Below, one piece after another: positions 25,400 through 34,549 of a stretch of 64,000 nt of DNA. Both the position numbers and the translations under genes were made by a program. Source of the DNA: Xylophilus sp. (GTDB taxonomy: Bacteria > Pseudomonadota > Gammaproteobacteria > Burkholderiales > Burkholderiaceae_C); contig WNDY01000008.1 in NCBI GenBank assembly GCA_009914555.1, forward strand, positions 1 through 64,000, written 5' to 3'. Numbering within the stretch: the stretch's first letter is position 1; each line of letters starts with the position of its first letter. The notes below the pieces were generated by a model. It made no database searches and was not told the DNA's origin. It saw only the letters and a program-made list of their open reading frames with translations.

Positions 25400-26980
25400 A
25401 TGCGCCGCAACGAGCCTGTCACACAGCGCGAATACGCCCTGGGCGAAGACGAGGCACTGCTGTCCGCCACCGACCTGCAGGGCCGCATCGTCTATGCGAA
25501 CGATGCGTTCATCCGGGTCAGCGGCTTCGATCAGGACGAACGCTACGGCCAGGCCCACAACGTGGTGCGCCATCCCGACATGCCGCCCGCGGCCTTCGCC
25601 GACATGTGGGCAACGATCCGCCGCGGCCTGCCCTGGACGGCGATCGTCAAGAACCGCCGCAAGGACGGCGACCACTACTGGGTGCGCGCCAACGCCAGCC
25701 CGCTGCGGCGCGGCGGCGCGGTGGCGGGCTACCTCTCGGTGCGCACCCGGCCGTCGGCGCAGGAAGTGCGCGCGCACGAGGCGTTGTACCGGCGCATCAA
25801 CGCCGGCGCCCGGCATCTGGTGCTGCGCCGGGGCTTCGCCATGCACGGCCGCGGCCTGCGCGCCGTGGCGAGCGGGCAGCGGGCGGGCGCGCTGCATGCG
25901 GGGCGCGGCGAGGAGTTCACCGTGCTGCTGCAGCCCGTGGCGGACGCCGCCGATGCCGAGCGGCACGCCGCCGGACTGCTGCGCGTGCTGTGCCAGCCCT
26001 GCCGCGTCCAGGGCTTCGAGCTGAACTTCGGCGCGAGCCTGGGCATCGCGCTGTATCCCGCCGACGCGCAGGACGGCGCGACGCTGCTGCGCTACGCCGA
26101 CATGGCCATGTACGAGGCCAAGGCGCGCGGCCGCGCCAGCCATGCGTTCTACGACGAGGGCATGGGCCGGCGCATGGCCGAGAAGCTGCTGCTGCACGAA
26201 CGGCTGCGGCTGGCGCTGGCCTACGGCGGCCTGGCGCTGCATTTCCAGCCGCAGGTGGACATGGTCACCGGTCGCGTGCAGGAGGTGGAGGCGCTGCTGT
26301 GCTGGAGCGATCCGCAGCACGGGGAGGTCTCGCCCGAGCGCTTCATTCCGGTGGCCGAGGCCACGGGGCTCATCCTGCCGCTCGGCGCCTGGGTGATCGA
26401 CGCGGCCTGCCGCCAGATCGCGCAGTGGGCACGCGCAGGCACGCCGCTGCGGGTGGCGGTGAACGTGTCGGTCCAGCAATTGCGGCAGGCCGACCTGGTC
26501 GAGCAGCTGCGGCGCAGCCTCGCCGAGCACGCCGCGCCGGCCGAGCCGCTGGAGCTGGAGGTGACCGAATCCGAGGCCATGGCCGACCCCGGGCAGGCGC
26601 GGGCGGTGCTGCGCGACCTGCAGGCGCTGGGGGTGCGCGTGGCGCTCGACGACTTCGGCACCGGCTATTCGTCGCTTGCGCACCTGCGGCAGCTGCCGGT
26701 CTCGCGCATCAAGATCGACCGCGGCTTCCTGCGTCCGCTGCGGCGGGGCGACCCGGCCGATACCGACACCGCGATGGTGCGCGCCATCATCGGCCTGGTG
26801 CGCACGCTGGGGCTGCACGTCGTGGCCGAAGGGGTGGAGTCGGCCGAGCAGCTGCGCTTCCTGGCCCGGCACGGCTGCGACGCCTGGCAGGGCTGGCTGT
26901 ATTCTCCGGCCGTGCCCGCGACCCAGGTGGCCGCCTTGCTGCGGGGCGCGGGGCCGGACGGCAGGCCGGCGGCGATGTGA
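25400..26980 (+). CDS. PAS domain / degenerate GGDEF / EAL cyclic-di-GMP phosphodiesterase
   Basis: A 526-residue cytosolic signalling protein. Residues about 12-120 form an Aer-type PAS domain (GRIVYANDAFIRVSGF, VRHPDMPPAAFADMW, DGDHYWVRAN). Residues about 165-255 retain only the second half of a GGDEF domain: RGEEF instead of GGDEF, then GASLGIALYPADAQD and LLRYADMAMYEAKARGR. Residues about 262-510 are an EAL domain with LHFQPQ, VEALLCW, NVSVQQL, EVTESEAM, LDDFGTGYSSL, KIDRGF and EGVES, so hydrolysis of c-di-GMP is expected. In EALLCW, Cys replaces the usual Arg. Diguanylate cyclase activity is unlikely. The Aer-type PAS suggests redox or oxygen input. Start at 25400 (MRRNEPVTQ). Confidence 0.85.
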   Translation: MRRNEPVTQREYALGEDEALLSATDLQGRIVYANDAFIRVSGFDQDERYGQAHNVVRHPDMPPAAFADMWATIRRGLPWTAIVKNRRKDGDHYWVRANASPLRRGGAVAGYLSVRTRPSAQEVRAHEALYRRINAGARHLVLRRGFAMHGRGLRAVASGQRAGALHAGRGEEFTVLLQPVADAADAERHAAGLLRVLCQPCRVQGFELNFGASLGIALYPADAQDGATLLRYADMAMYEAKARGRASHAFYDEGMGRRMAEKLLLHERLRLALAYGGLALHFQPQVDMVTGRVQEVEALLCWSDPQHGEVSPERFIPVAEATGLILPLGAWVIDAACRQIAQWARAGTPLRVAVNVSVQQLRQADLVEQLRRSLAEHAAPAEPLELEVTESEAMADPGQARAVLRDLQALGVRVALDDFGTGYSSLAHLRQLPVSRIKIDRGFLRPLRRGDPADTDTAMVRAIIGLVRTLGLHVVAEGVESAEQLRFLARHGCDAWQGWLYSPAVPATQVAALLRGAGPDGRPAAM

Positions 26981-26993
26981 TTCTCCATAGCCA

Positions 26994-27055
26994 GGGGGTA
27001 TAACTCCGCAGCGCGCATTCGCAGGGCGTAGTGGAAAACCTACCGGGGGAGTATC
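26994..27055 (+). repeat. GGGGGTAT repeat, direct type (53-bp period)
   Basis: TAT of GGGGGTAT at 26999 and of GGGGGAGTAT at 27052, spacing 53 bp. CAGCGC starts 10 bp after the first TAT. The copy lies between the stops of the convergent PAS-EAL and FNR-like genes and is alignable with 30364-30424. Confidence 0.8.
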
Positions 27056-27070
27056 AATCGCGCTGCCCGC

Positions 27071-27790
27071 CTAAGGCCGGCGTGGCGGCGCATCCGTCGC
27101 GAACGCCAGCAGCCGCTCGCGGTCGATCTCGCAATGCCAGCGGTCGCGGCGCGCGAGGCACTGGTCTGCCTCGAACTGGCGCAGCGTGCGTGCGATGGTC
27201 TCGCGCGTGGTGGCCAGCAGCGCAGCCAGCACGGTGTGGCTGGGCAGGCGCACCAGGACGCTGCGCTGCACGCCGGCGAGCTGCAGCAGCGCTCCCGCGA
27301 GCCGTCCCGCCACGCTGCGGGTGCCCAGTACGCGGGTCCAGTCGGCCAGGCGCGCATGGGCCTGGGCATGCGCCAGCAGCAGGTCGCGCAGGAAGGCCGC
27401 GTCGACCAGCCCCAGCTGCGTCGCCGCCGCCACGTCCACCTCGCAGACCCGCCCCGCCGAAAGGGCCTGGCACGACAACGCGGCCGGCTGGAGCAGCAGC
27501 GCCGTGCCGTCCAGCGCCTGGCCGCGGCCGAGCAGGCCGGCGGGCCGCTCGACCCCGTCGTCGCCGCTGCGCAGCCCGAGCACCGTGCCGACCTTGATGA
27601 CGCCGAACGTGGGCGCGACCCGCCCCTGCAGTAGCAGGCGCTCGCCCTTGCGGAACGCGCGTTCGGCCATGAGCGGCTGCCAGCGCTGGCATATGGACTC
27701 CCGCTGGCGGCCCAGCAGGCATGCGTCCCGGCTGGCACAGGCCCGGCAGCCTTCGCGTTCCGCGGGGGGAGGGGCTGGATGGAGGTGCAT
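27071..27790 (-). CDS. FNR-type Crp-family regulator
   Basis: A 239-residue Crp/Fnr-family transcription factor. An N-terminal cysteine set, Cys15, Cys18 and Cys24, has the exact 2- and 5-residue spacing of E. coli FNR. Cys116 in GRVCEVDV lies where FNR has its fourth [4Fe-4S] ligand (MVCEIPF). A cyclic-nucleotide-binding beta-roll spans about 40-130, and the C-terminal helix-turn-helix contains ATTRETIARTLRQFE. It is therefore probably an oxygen-sensing regulator. Start at 27790 (MHLHPAPPP) chosen because upstream in-frame residues are atypical. Convergent with the PDE gene; divergent from the XRE frame. Confidence 0.82.
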   Translation of the reverse strand: MHLHPAPPPAEREGCRACASRDACLLGRQRESICQRWQPLMAERAFRKGERLLLQGRVAPTFGVIKVGTVLGLRSGDDGVERPAGLLGRGQALDGTALLLQPAALSCQALSAGRVCEVDVAAATQLGLVDAAFLRDLLLAHAQAHARLADWTRVLGTRSVAGRLAGALLQLAGVQRSVLVRLPSHTVLAALLATTRETIARTLRQFEADQCLARRDRWHCEIDRERLLAFATDAPPRRP

Positions 27791-27875
27791 GGCATGGCCG
27801 GGTGAACGTAACAGGCTATTGGGCTTTGCATTGGCACGCAATCCGCGCCTGGCCCCCGGCACCGGCGCCTAGAAC

Positions 27876-28151
27876 ATTCCGCTGCTGAAGGCTTTCGCGG
27901 CCGAGCTGAAGGCGCAGCGCGGCGCGCGCGGAATATCGCAGGAAGAGTTCGCCTTCCGCTGCCGCGTCAACCGGACCTTCATCGCCAAGATCGAGCTCGC
28001 GCAGAACCAGCCGTCGCTGACGGTGCTGCTGAAGATCGCGGAAGGGCTGGAGACGGACCTGCCCGCGCTGCTGGCGGCGGCGATGCGGCGCTATCGCAAG
28101 GAAGTGGACGCTTCGGCGGAGCGAAGCGCGGCCGCGGAGGACGGGCCGTAG
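27876..28151 (+). CDS. XRE-family helix-turn-helix protein lacking a normal start codon
   Basis: The frame 27873-28151 encodes a compact XRE domain: LLKAFAAELKAQRGARG, ISQEEFAFRCRVNRTFIAKIE, LAQNQPSLTVLLKIAEGLE, then a charged tail. Similar proteins begin with a Met just before residues like NIPLLKAF; here that codon is TAG (27870-27872). No ATG, GTG or TTG precedes the domain, so translation would need ATT (27876) or CTG (27882). No Shine-Dalgarno is visible. It may be a start-codon-lost gene or use a rare start. It is divergent from the FNR-like gene, 80 bp away. Confidence 0.6.
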   Translation: MPLLKAFAAELKAQRGARGISQEEFAFRCRVNRTFIAKIELAQNQPSLTVLLKIAEGLETDLPALLAAAMRRYRKEVDASAERSAAAEDGP

Positions 28152-28156
28152 GGCTC

Positions 28157-29158
28157 CTATTCCGCCCGGATGCCCTGCGCGCGGATGATCCCGCCGAGCT
28201 GCTTCGTGTCGTCCGCCATGCGGCGCGCCAGCCCTTCGGCCGTGGTGCCGGCGACCTGCCAGCCCTGTTGAAACAGCTGGGCGCGGATGGCCGGGTCGCG
28301 CGCCACCGTGGCGATCAGGCCGGAGAGCCGGCCGCGGGCCTCGGCTGGCAGCGCGGCGGGCGCGGCGAAGCCGTTCCAGATCTCCAGGTCCAGGTCCTTC
28401 ACGCCAGCTTCGCTCAGCGCCGACACGCCCGGCGCCAGCGTGCTGCGGCCGGAGGAGGTCAGCCCGATCAGCCGCAGCCGCCCGGTGCGGGCCTGCGCCA
28501 ATGCGAGGGCCGGCGGCAGCAGCGCGAGCTGCAATTGCCCGCCGAGCATGGCCGTGGCCACCTGCGGATAGCCGGGGTAGGGCACGTGGACCGGCGCGAT
28601 GCCGGTGCGCGCCTTGAGCAGCTCGGTGCCGAGGTGGCCGACCGTGCCGACGCCCGGCGTGCCGTAGCTCCAGCGGTCGCCGGCGCGGCGGGCCGCGTCG
28701 AGGAAGGCGCGGGCATCGCCGTCCGACGGCACGCCGGTCTGGCCGATGGGCGCGGTCAGCACCAGCGGCGAGGTGCCGATCAGCGCGAGCGGCGCCAGGT
28801 CCTTCTGCGGGTCGTAGGCCACGCGCGGGTTGAGCAGCCTGGCGATCGTCAGGTTGCCGTTGATGAACAGGCCGAAGGTGTGGCCGTCGGCCGCATGGGC
28901 GACCGCCGCGGCGCCGATGTTGCCGCCGGCGCCGACCCTGTTCTCGACGATCACCGGCTGGCCCAGCGCCTGCGCCAGCGGATCGGCGAAGGTGCGCGCC
29001 GTCAGATCCGGCGACGAGCCCGGCGGAAAGCCGACGACGATGCGCAGCGGCCGCGTGGGCCAGCCGGCGGCGCGCAGCGCGGGCGCGGCCAGGGCGGACG
29101 CGGCGCCGAAGGCGGCATGGAGGACAAAGCGGCGGGGGAGCGAGCGGCGGGACGTCAT
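28157..29158 (-). CDS. Tripartite tricarboxylate transporter receptor (Bug family)
   Basis: A 333-residue periplasmic carboxylate receptor. The N-terminus has consecutive arginines (SRRSLPRR) and a hydrophobic stretch to about residue 31, consistent with a Sec or possibly Tat signal. The mature part carries WPTRPLRIVVGFPPGSSPD and VENRVGAGGNIGAAAVA, both family landmarks. Start at 29158 (MTSRRS) fits the signal better than the longer in-frame version. No permease genes are linked. It ends 5 bp from the convergent XRE frame. Confidence 0.88.
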   Translation of the reverse strand: MTSRRSLPRRFVLHAAFGAASALAAPALRAAGWPTRPLRIVVGFPPGSSPDLTARTFADPLAQALGQPVIVENRVGAGGNIGAAAVAHAADGHTFGLFINGNLTIARLLNPRVAYDPQKDLAPLALIGTSPLVLTAPIGQTGVPSDGDARAFLDAARRAGDRWSYGTPGVGTVGHLGTELLKARTGIAPVHVPYPGYPQVATAMLGGQLQLALLPPALALAQARTGRLRLIGLTSSGRSTLAPGVSALSEAGVKDLDLEIWNGFAAPAALPAEARGRLSGLIATVARDPAIRAQLFQQGWQVAGTTAEGLARRMADDTKQLGGIIRAQGIRAE

Positions 29159-29174
29159 CGGCGAAAGAATCTGC

Positions 29175-29202
29175 AAAAAGAAAGCCCGGCGCAAGGCCGG
29201 GC
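29175..29202 (-). terminator. Rho-independent terminator of rpoH
   Basis: On the minus strand: GCCCGGC, loop CTTGC, GCCGGGC, then TTTCTTTTT. It lies 35 bp after the rpoH stop. The 5-bp tandem GGGTC repeated three times at 29202-29216 sits between the stop and the hairpin. Confidence 0.9.
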
Positions 29203-29236
29203 GGGTCGGGTCGGGTCGGGATGGAGCAGGCAGGTC

Positions 29237-30178
29237 TCAGGCGTAGGCCGCCAGCGCCTTCTTCATCTTCTTCATCGCAGCCACCTCGATCTGGCGGATG
29301 CGCTCGGCGCTGACCTTGTATTCGGCGGCCAGCTCGTGCAGCGTCATGCCGCCCGAACCGTCGTCGTTGACCTTGAGCCACCGCTCCTCGACGATGCGGC
29401 GGCTGCGGTCGTCCAGCGCCTCCAGCGCGGTGGCGATGCCGTCGGTGGCCAGCACGTCGCGCTGGCGCGATTCGATCATCGCGGTCGGCTCGTGGGCCGC
29501 GTCGGACAGCCAGGCGGCCGGGCCGAAGGCCTGCTCGCCGTCGTCCGAGGGCGACGGGTCGAGCATGACGTCGCCGCCCGACAGGCGGGTCTCCATTTCG
29601 ATGACATCCTCGCGCTTGACCTTGAGCTGCTCGGCGACGATGCCGATCTGATGGTCGCTCAGCGTGTCGCGCACCACGGCGTCGTCGAGCGCGCCGGCGT
29701 CGGCCTTGAAGCCCTGCTTCATCGAGCGCAGGTTGAAGAACAGCTTGCGCTGGGCCTTGGTTGTTGCGACCTTGACCATGCGCCAGTTCTTCAGGATGTA
29801 TTCGTGGATCTCGGCCTTGATCCAGTGCATGGCATAGCTCACCAGGCGCACGCCCTGGTCGGGGTCGAAGCGCTTGACGGCCTTCATGAGCCCGACATTG
29901 CCTTCCTGGATCAGGTCGCCCTGCGGCAGGCCGTAGCCCAGGTACTGGCGCGAGATCGACACGACCAGGCGCAGGTGGGACAGCACGAGCTTTCCGGCGG
30001 ATTCGACGTCGCCCGAATCGCGCAGCTTGCGCGCGGCGTCCTGCTCTTCTTCGAGCGTGAGCAGGGGCAGCCGGTTGACGGCCGAGATGTAGGCGTCGAG
30101 GTTGCCCAGCGGGGGCACGAGCGACCACGGATTGGTGGTGGCCAAGGCAGTGGTCGCGGTTCCAGTTTGATAGTTCAT
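29237..30178 (-). CDS. rpoH: RNA polymerase heat-shock sigma factor (sigma-32)
   Basis: A 313-residue group 3-like sigma-70 family factor that directs transcription of heat-shock genes. Region 2 contains LRLVVSISRQYLGYGLPQGD, LIQEGNVGLMKAVKRFDP and SYAMHWIKAEI. The RpoH box QRKLFFNLRS is present, which distinguishes it from RpoD and RpoS. Region 4 has MTLHELAAEYKVSAERIRQI. The ATG at 30178 is preceded by AAAGGA. A perfect CIRCE operator lies 32 bp upstream, with TTAGCA and TAACAT at 18-bp spacing overlapping it as a candidate promoter. Confidence 0.95.
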   Translation of the reverse strand: MNYQTGTATTALATTNPWSLVPPLGNLDAYISAVNRLPLLTLEEEQDAARKLRDSGDVESAGKLVLSHLRLVVSISRQYLGYGLPQGDLIQEGNVGLMKAVKRFDPDQGVRLVSYAMHWIKAEIHEYILKNWRMVKVATTKAQRKLFFNLRSMKQGFKADAGALDDAVVRDTLSDHQIGIVAEQLKVKREDVIEMETRLSGGDVMLDPSPSDDGEQAFGPAAWLSDAAHEPTAMIESRQRDVLATDGIATALEALDDRSRRIVEERWLKVNDDGSGGMTLHELAAEYKVSAERIRQIEVAAMKKMKKALAAYA

Positions 30179-30209
30179 ACCAGAAATCCTTTCACTTCAG
30201 TATGGCATG

Positions 30210-30236
30210 TTAGCACTCTGTTGAAATGAGTGCTAA
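30210..30236. promoter_or_regulatory. CIRCE operator (HrcA site) upstream of rpoH
   Basis: TTAGCACTC, nine bases, then GAGTGCTAA: an exact match to the CIRCE consensus bound by the HrcA repressor. On the minus strand it overlaps a candidate promoter (TTAGCA, 18 bp, TAACAT), so repression of rpoH by HrcA is expected. No hrcA gene is in the window. Confidence 0.92.
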
Positions 30237-30363
30237 AGACACCCAGCTAACTCCTTTTGCGGTGGAAGGCTACTGGTGCCGGCACCGATTGGAGTCATTG
30301 TGCGCCGCAGGGTTCCCGCACGGCGCAAGCGTCACCAACAGAAACGCGTTGATGCTGATGGCA

Positions 30364-30424
30364 GGAGTATGCAGCTACAGCGCTCATGCCTTGGGTGCCG
30401 TGAATTGGTAGGCTGGGGAGTATC
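30364..30424 (+). repeat. GGGGGTAT repeat, direct type (53-bp period)
   Basis: GGAGTAT with TAT at 30368 and GGGGAGTAT with TAT 53 bp later. CAGCGC begins 10 bp after the first TAT. The copy lies 7 bp beyond the ftsY stop on the downstream side. The rest of the 253-bp rpoH-ftsY gap (30179-30431) holds only the CIRCE element and no convincing ORF. Confidence 0.75.
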
Positions 30425-30431
30425 TACTGCG

Positions 30432-31706
<1,275 letters not shown>

Positions 31707-31734
31707 TGGTGGATTCTTAGAATCGCAGCATTTT

Positions 31735-33165
31735 ATGAAACGACTCCTACCCCTACTCTGCCTGCTGGCCGCCTTCTCGACCGGCGCGCAGACGGCGCCG
31801 CTTGCGCGGCCGGCGCCCCCGGTGCCCTCCGTAGGGGCCGCAGCCGCCCCCCAGCAGTTCACGCTGTCCAACGGATTCACGGTCATCGTGCAGCCCGACC
31901 GGCGCGCGCCGACGGTGGTGCAGATGGTCTGGGTGCGCGTGGGCTCCCTCGACGAGGTCGACGGCACCAGCGGCGTGGCCCATGCGCTGGAGCACATGAT
32001 GTTCAAGGGCTCGGCCAAGCTCGCGCCCGGCGAGTTCTCGCGCCGCGTGGCCGCGCTCGGCGGCCGCGAGAACGCCTTCACCAGCCGCGACCACACCGGC
32101 TACTACCAGCAGATTCCGGCCGCGAAGCTGGAGGACGCGATGCGGCTCGAATCGGACCGCTTCGCCAACAACCGCTGGCCCGATACCGAGTTCGCCAAGG
32201 AGATCGAGGTCATCAAGGAAGAGCGGCGCATGCGCACCGACGACAATCCGCGCGCGCAGCTGTTCGAGCAGCTGATGGCCGCGGCCTTCCAGGCCTCGCC
32301 CATCCGCCGCCCGGTGATCGGCTGGATGAACGACATTGAGGCGATGACGGCCGACGACGTGCGGGCCTTCCACCACCAATGGTACGTGCCGGCCAATGCG
32401 GCCCTGGTGGTCGCGGGCGACGTGGACCCGGCCACGGTGCGCAGGCTGGCCGAGCGCTACTACGGCGGCATCCCGGCGCGCGCCGTGCCGGTGCGCAAGC
32501 CGCGCGAGGAACCGCCGCAGCAGGGCCTGCGCCGCATCTGGTTCAAGGCGCCGGCCGAGCAGGCCTACGTGCTGCTGGCCTTCAAGGCGCCGCGCCTGCG
32601 CTCGCTCGACGCGGCCGCCGACAACGACGACGCGCTCGCGCTCACCGTGCTCGCGGCGGTGCTCGACGGCTACAGCGGCGCCCGGCTGGACCGCGCGCTG
32701 ACCCAGGGCCCCGACCGCGTGGCCGACAGCGTCGGTGCCTCCCACGCCCTGCTGGGCCGCGGGCCGGCGCAGTTTTACCTGACCGGCGTGCCGGCGGCCG
32801 GCAAGACGGCCGATCAGGTCGAGGCCGCGCTGCGCGAGCAGGTGGCCCGCGTCGCGCGCGAAGGCATCAGCGAGGCCGAGCTGGCCCGGGTGAAGACGCA
32901 GTGGGTGGCCGGCCGCGTCTACGAGCGCGACTCGGTCTTCGACCGGGCCAACGAGCTCGGCAGCCACTGGGTGCAGGGCCTGCCCCTCGATACCGGCGAC
33001 CGCATCATCGAGCGCCTGCGCGGCATCACCGCCGCCCAGGTGCAGCAGGTGGCAGCGCGCTACTTCGGCGACGACCAGCTCACCGTGGCCACGCTGGTGC
33101 CGCTGCCGGTGGATCCGAACCGCAGGCCGCGCGCACCCGCCGGCGATCCTTCCTCCCTGCGCTGA
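31735..33165 (+). CDS. M16 zinc metallopeptidase (catalytic member)
   Basis: A 476-residue periplasmic M16 peptidase. A signal peptide ends near residue 20 (LAAFSTGAQ). The inverted zinc motif HxxEH is present as HALEH with the downstream Glu in EIEVIKEERRMR, so it should be active. The C-terminal half is the usual inactive repeat. M16 enzymes of this type degrade peptides or process exported proteins. It pairs with the next gene, an M16 homologue without the zinc site, as in many Proteobacteria. The start ATG at 31735 follows directly on an AT-rich segment with no clear RBS. Confidence 0.9.
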   Translation: MKRLLPLLCLLAAFSTGAQTAPLARPAPPVPSVGAAAAPQQFTLSNGFTVIVQPDRRAPTVVQMVWVRVGSLDEVDGTSGVAHALEHMMFKGSAKLAPGEFSRRVAALGGRENAFTSRDHTGYYQQIPAAKLEDAMRLESDRFANNRWPDTEFAKEIEVIKEERRMRTDDNPRAQLFEQLMAAAFQASPIRRPVIGWMNDIEAMTADDVRAFHHQWYVPANAALVVAGDVDPATVRRLAERYYGGIPARAVPVRKPREEPPQQGLRRIWFKAPAEQAYVLLAFKAPRLRSLDAAADNDDALALTVLAAVLDGYSGARLDRALTQGPDRVADSVGASHALLGRGPAQFYLTGVPAAGKTADQVEAALREQVARVAREGISEAELARVKTQWVAGRVYERDSVFDRANELGSHWVQGLPLDTGDRIIERLRGITAAQVQQVAARYFGDDQLTVATLVPLPVDPNRRPRAPAGDPSSLR

Positions 33166-33184
33166 TCCACGAGGAGGTTGCACG

Positions 33185-34549
33185 ATGACGATGACGACGA
33201 TTCGCCTGGCTGCGCGGCGCGCGGCCCTTCCTTTCGCGGCCGCGCTGGCCCTGCTGGCCGGCGCGCTGCCGGCGCGGGCCGCGCTGCCGATCCAGCACTG
33301 GTCGCAGCCCAGCGGCGCGCAGGTCTACTACGTCGACAGCCCATCGATTCCGATCGTGGACGTGCAGGTCGACTTCGACGGCGGCAGCCGCCGCGACCCG
33401 GCGCAGCAGGCCGGCCTCGCCGATGCCATCGCCTCCGTCGCGCCGCGCGGCGTCGAAGCCCGCGGCAGCGATCCCGCGCTCGACGAGAACGCGCTCGGCG
33501 AGGCCTGGGCCGACCTCGGCGCCTCGTTCGACGCCTCGGCCGGCAGCGACCGCTTCGGCTTCTCGCTGCGCAGCCTGAGTGACCCTGCGCTGCTCGGCCG
33601 GGCCGTCGCGCTGGCCGCCCGCCAGATCGGCGAGCCGGCCTTTGCCGAGGATGTCTGGCAGCGCGAGCGCGCGCGTGCCATCGCCGCGCTGAAAGAGGCG
33701 CAGACGCGGCCCGGCGCCGTCGCCGGCCGCGCCTATGGCCGCGCAGTCTACGGCGGCCATCCCTATGGCTTCACGGCCGACGCCGACACGCTGGGACGCA
33801 TCGGTGTGGATGACCTGCGCGCCGCCTATGCCGCGCGCATCCAGTCCTGCCGCGCCAAGGTCAGCATCGTCGGCGCCGTCACCCGCGCGCAGGCCGATGG
33901 CATCGCGGCCGCGCTGCTGTCGCGCCTTCCCGCCGCATCCACGGGTTGTTCCGCGCTGCCGCCGGTGGCCGACGTGCCGGCCCTGGCCGCGCCGCAGGAC
34001 ATCCGCATCCCGTTCAACGCCGCCCAGGCCCATGTCCACATCGGCCAGCCGGGCGTGCCGCGCAGCGACCCGGCCTATTTCGCGCTGACCGTGGGCAACT
34101 ATGTACTCGGCGGCGGGGGCTTCGTCTCACGCCTGACCGAGGAGGTGCGCGAGAAGCGCGGCCTGAGCTACAGCGTCTACAGCGCCTTCGCGCCGGGCCT
34201 GCACGCCGGCGCCTTCACCGCCAGCCTGCAGACCCGGCCCGACCAGGCCGCGCAGGCGGTCGAGGTGGCGCGCGGCGTGATCGCCCGCTTCGTGGCCGAT
34301 GGCCCGACCGAGAAGGAGCTGCGCGCGGCCAAGGCCAACCTGGTCGGCGGCTTCGCGCTGCGCATCGACAGCAATGCCAAGCTGATCGCCAACGTGGCCA
34401 ACATTGCCTGGTACGACCTGCCGCTGGACTATCTGGACACCTGGACGCAGCAGGTCGAGAAAGTGACCGCGGCCGACGTGCGCGCCGCGTTCTCGCGCGT
34501 GCTGCAGCCGCAGCGCATGGTGACCGTGGTGGTCGGAGGCAGGCCGTGA
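33185..34549 (+). CDS. M16 family protein without catalytic motif (partner subunit)
   Basis: A 454-residue exported M16-fold protein. The signal peptide ends near residue 32 (LPARA). Where the catalytic member has HxxEH, this one reads GLADAIASV, so it cannot bind zinc. The C-terminal LTEEVREKRGLSYSVYSAF is strongly conserved. Such proteins form heterodimers with the active member. It starts 19 bp after the active gene with a good AGGAGG ribosome binding site at 33172. Confidence 0.88.
   Translation: MTMTTIRLAARRAALPFAAALALLAGALPARAALPIQHWSQPSGAQVYYVDSPSIPIVDVQVDFDGGSRRDPAQQAGLADAIASVAPRGVEARGSDPALDENALGEAWADLGASFDASAGSDRFGFSLRSLSDPALLGRAVALAARQIGEPAFAEDVWQRERARAIAALKEAQTRPGAVAGRAYGRAVYGGHPYGFTADADTLGRIGVDDLRAAYAARIQSCRAKVSIVGAVTRAQADGIAAALLSRLPAASTGCSALPPVADVPALAAPQDIRIPFNAAQAHVHIGQPGVPRSDPAYFALTVGNYVLGGGGFVSRLTEEVREKRGLSYSVYSAFAPGLHAGAFTASLQTRPDQAAQAVEVARGVIARFVADGPTEKELRAAKANLVGGFALRIDSNAKLIANVANIAWYDLPLDYLDTWTQQVEKVTAADVRAAFSRVLQPQRMVTVVVGGRP

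Noticed and set aside
29202-29220. GGGTC tandem as a regulatory element
   Set aside because: It is only three units and sits between the rpoH stop and its terminator; slippage is the simplest explanation.
30226-30411. Small plus-strand frame between rpoH and ftsY
   Set aside because: It begins inside the CIRCE element, ends inside a repeat and shows no domain or ribosome binding site.
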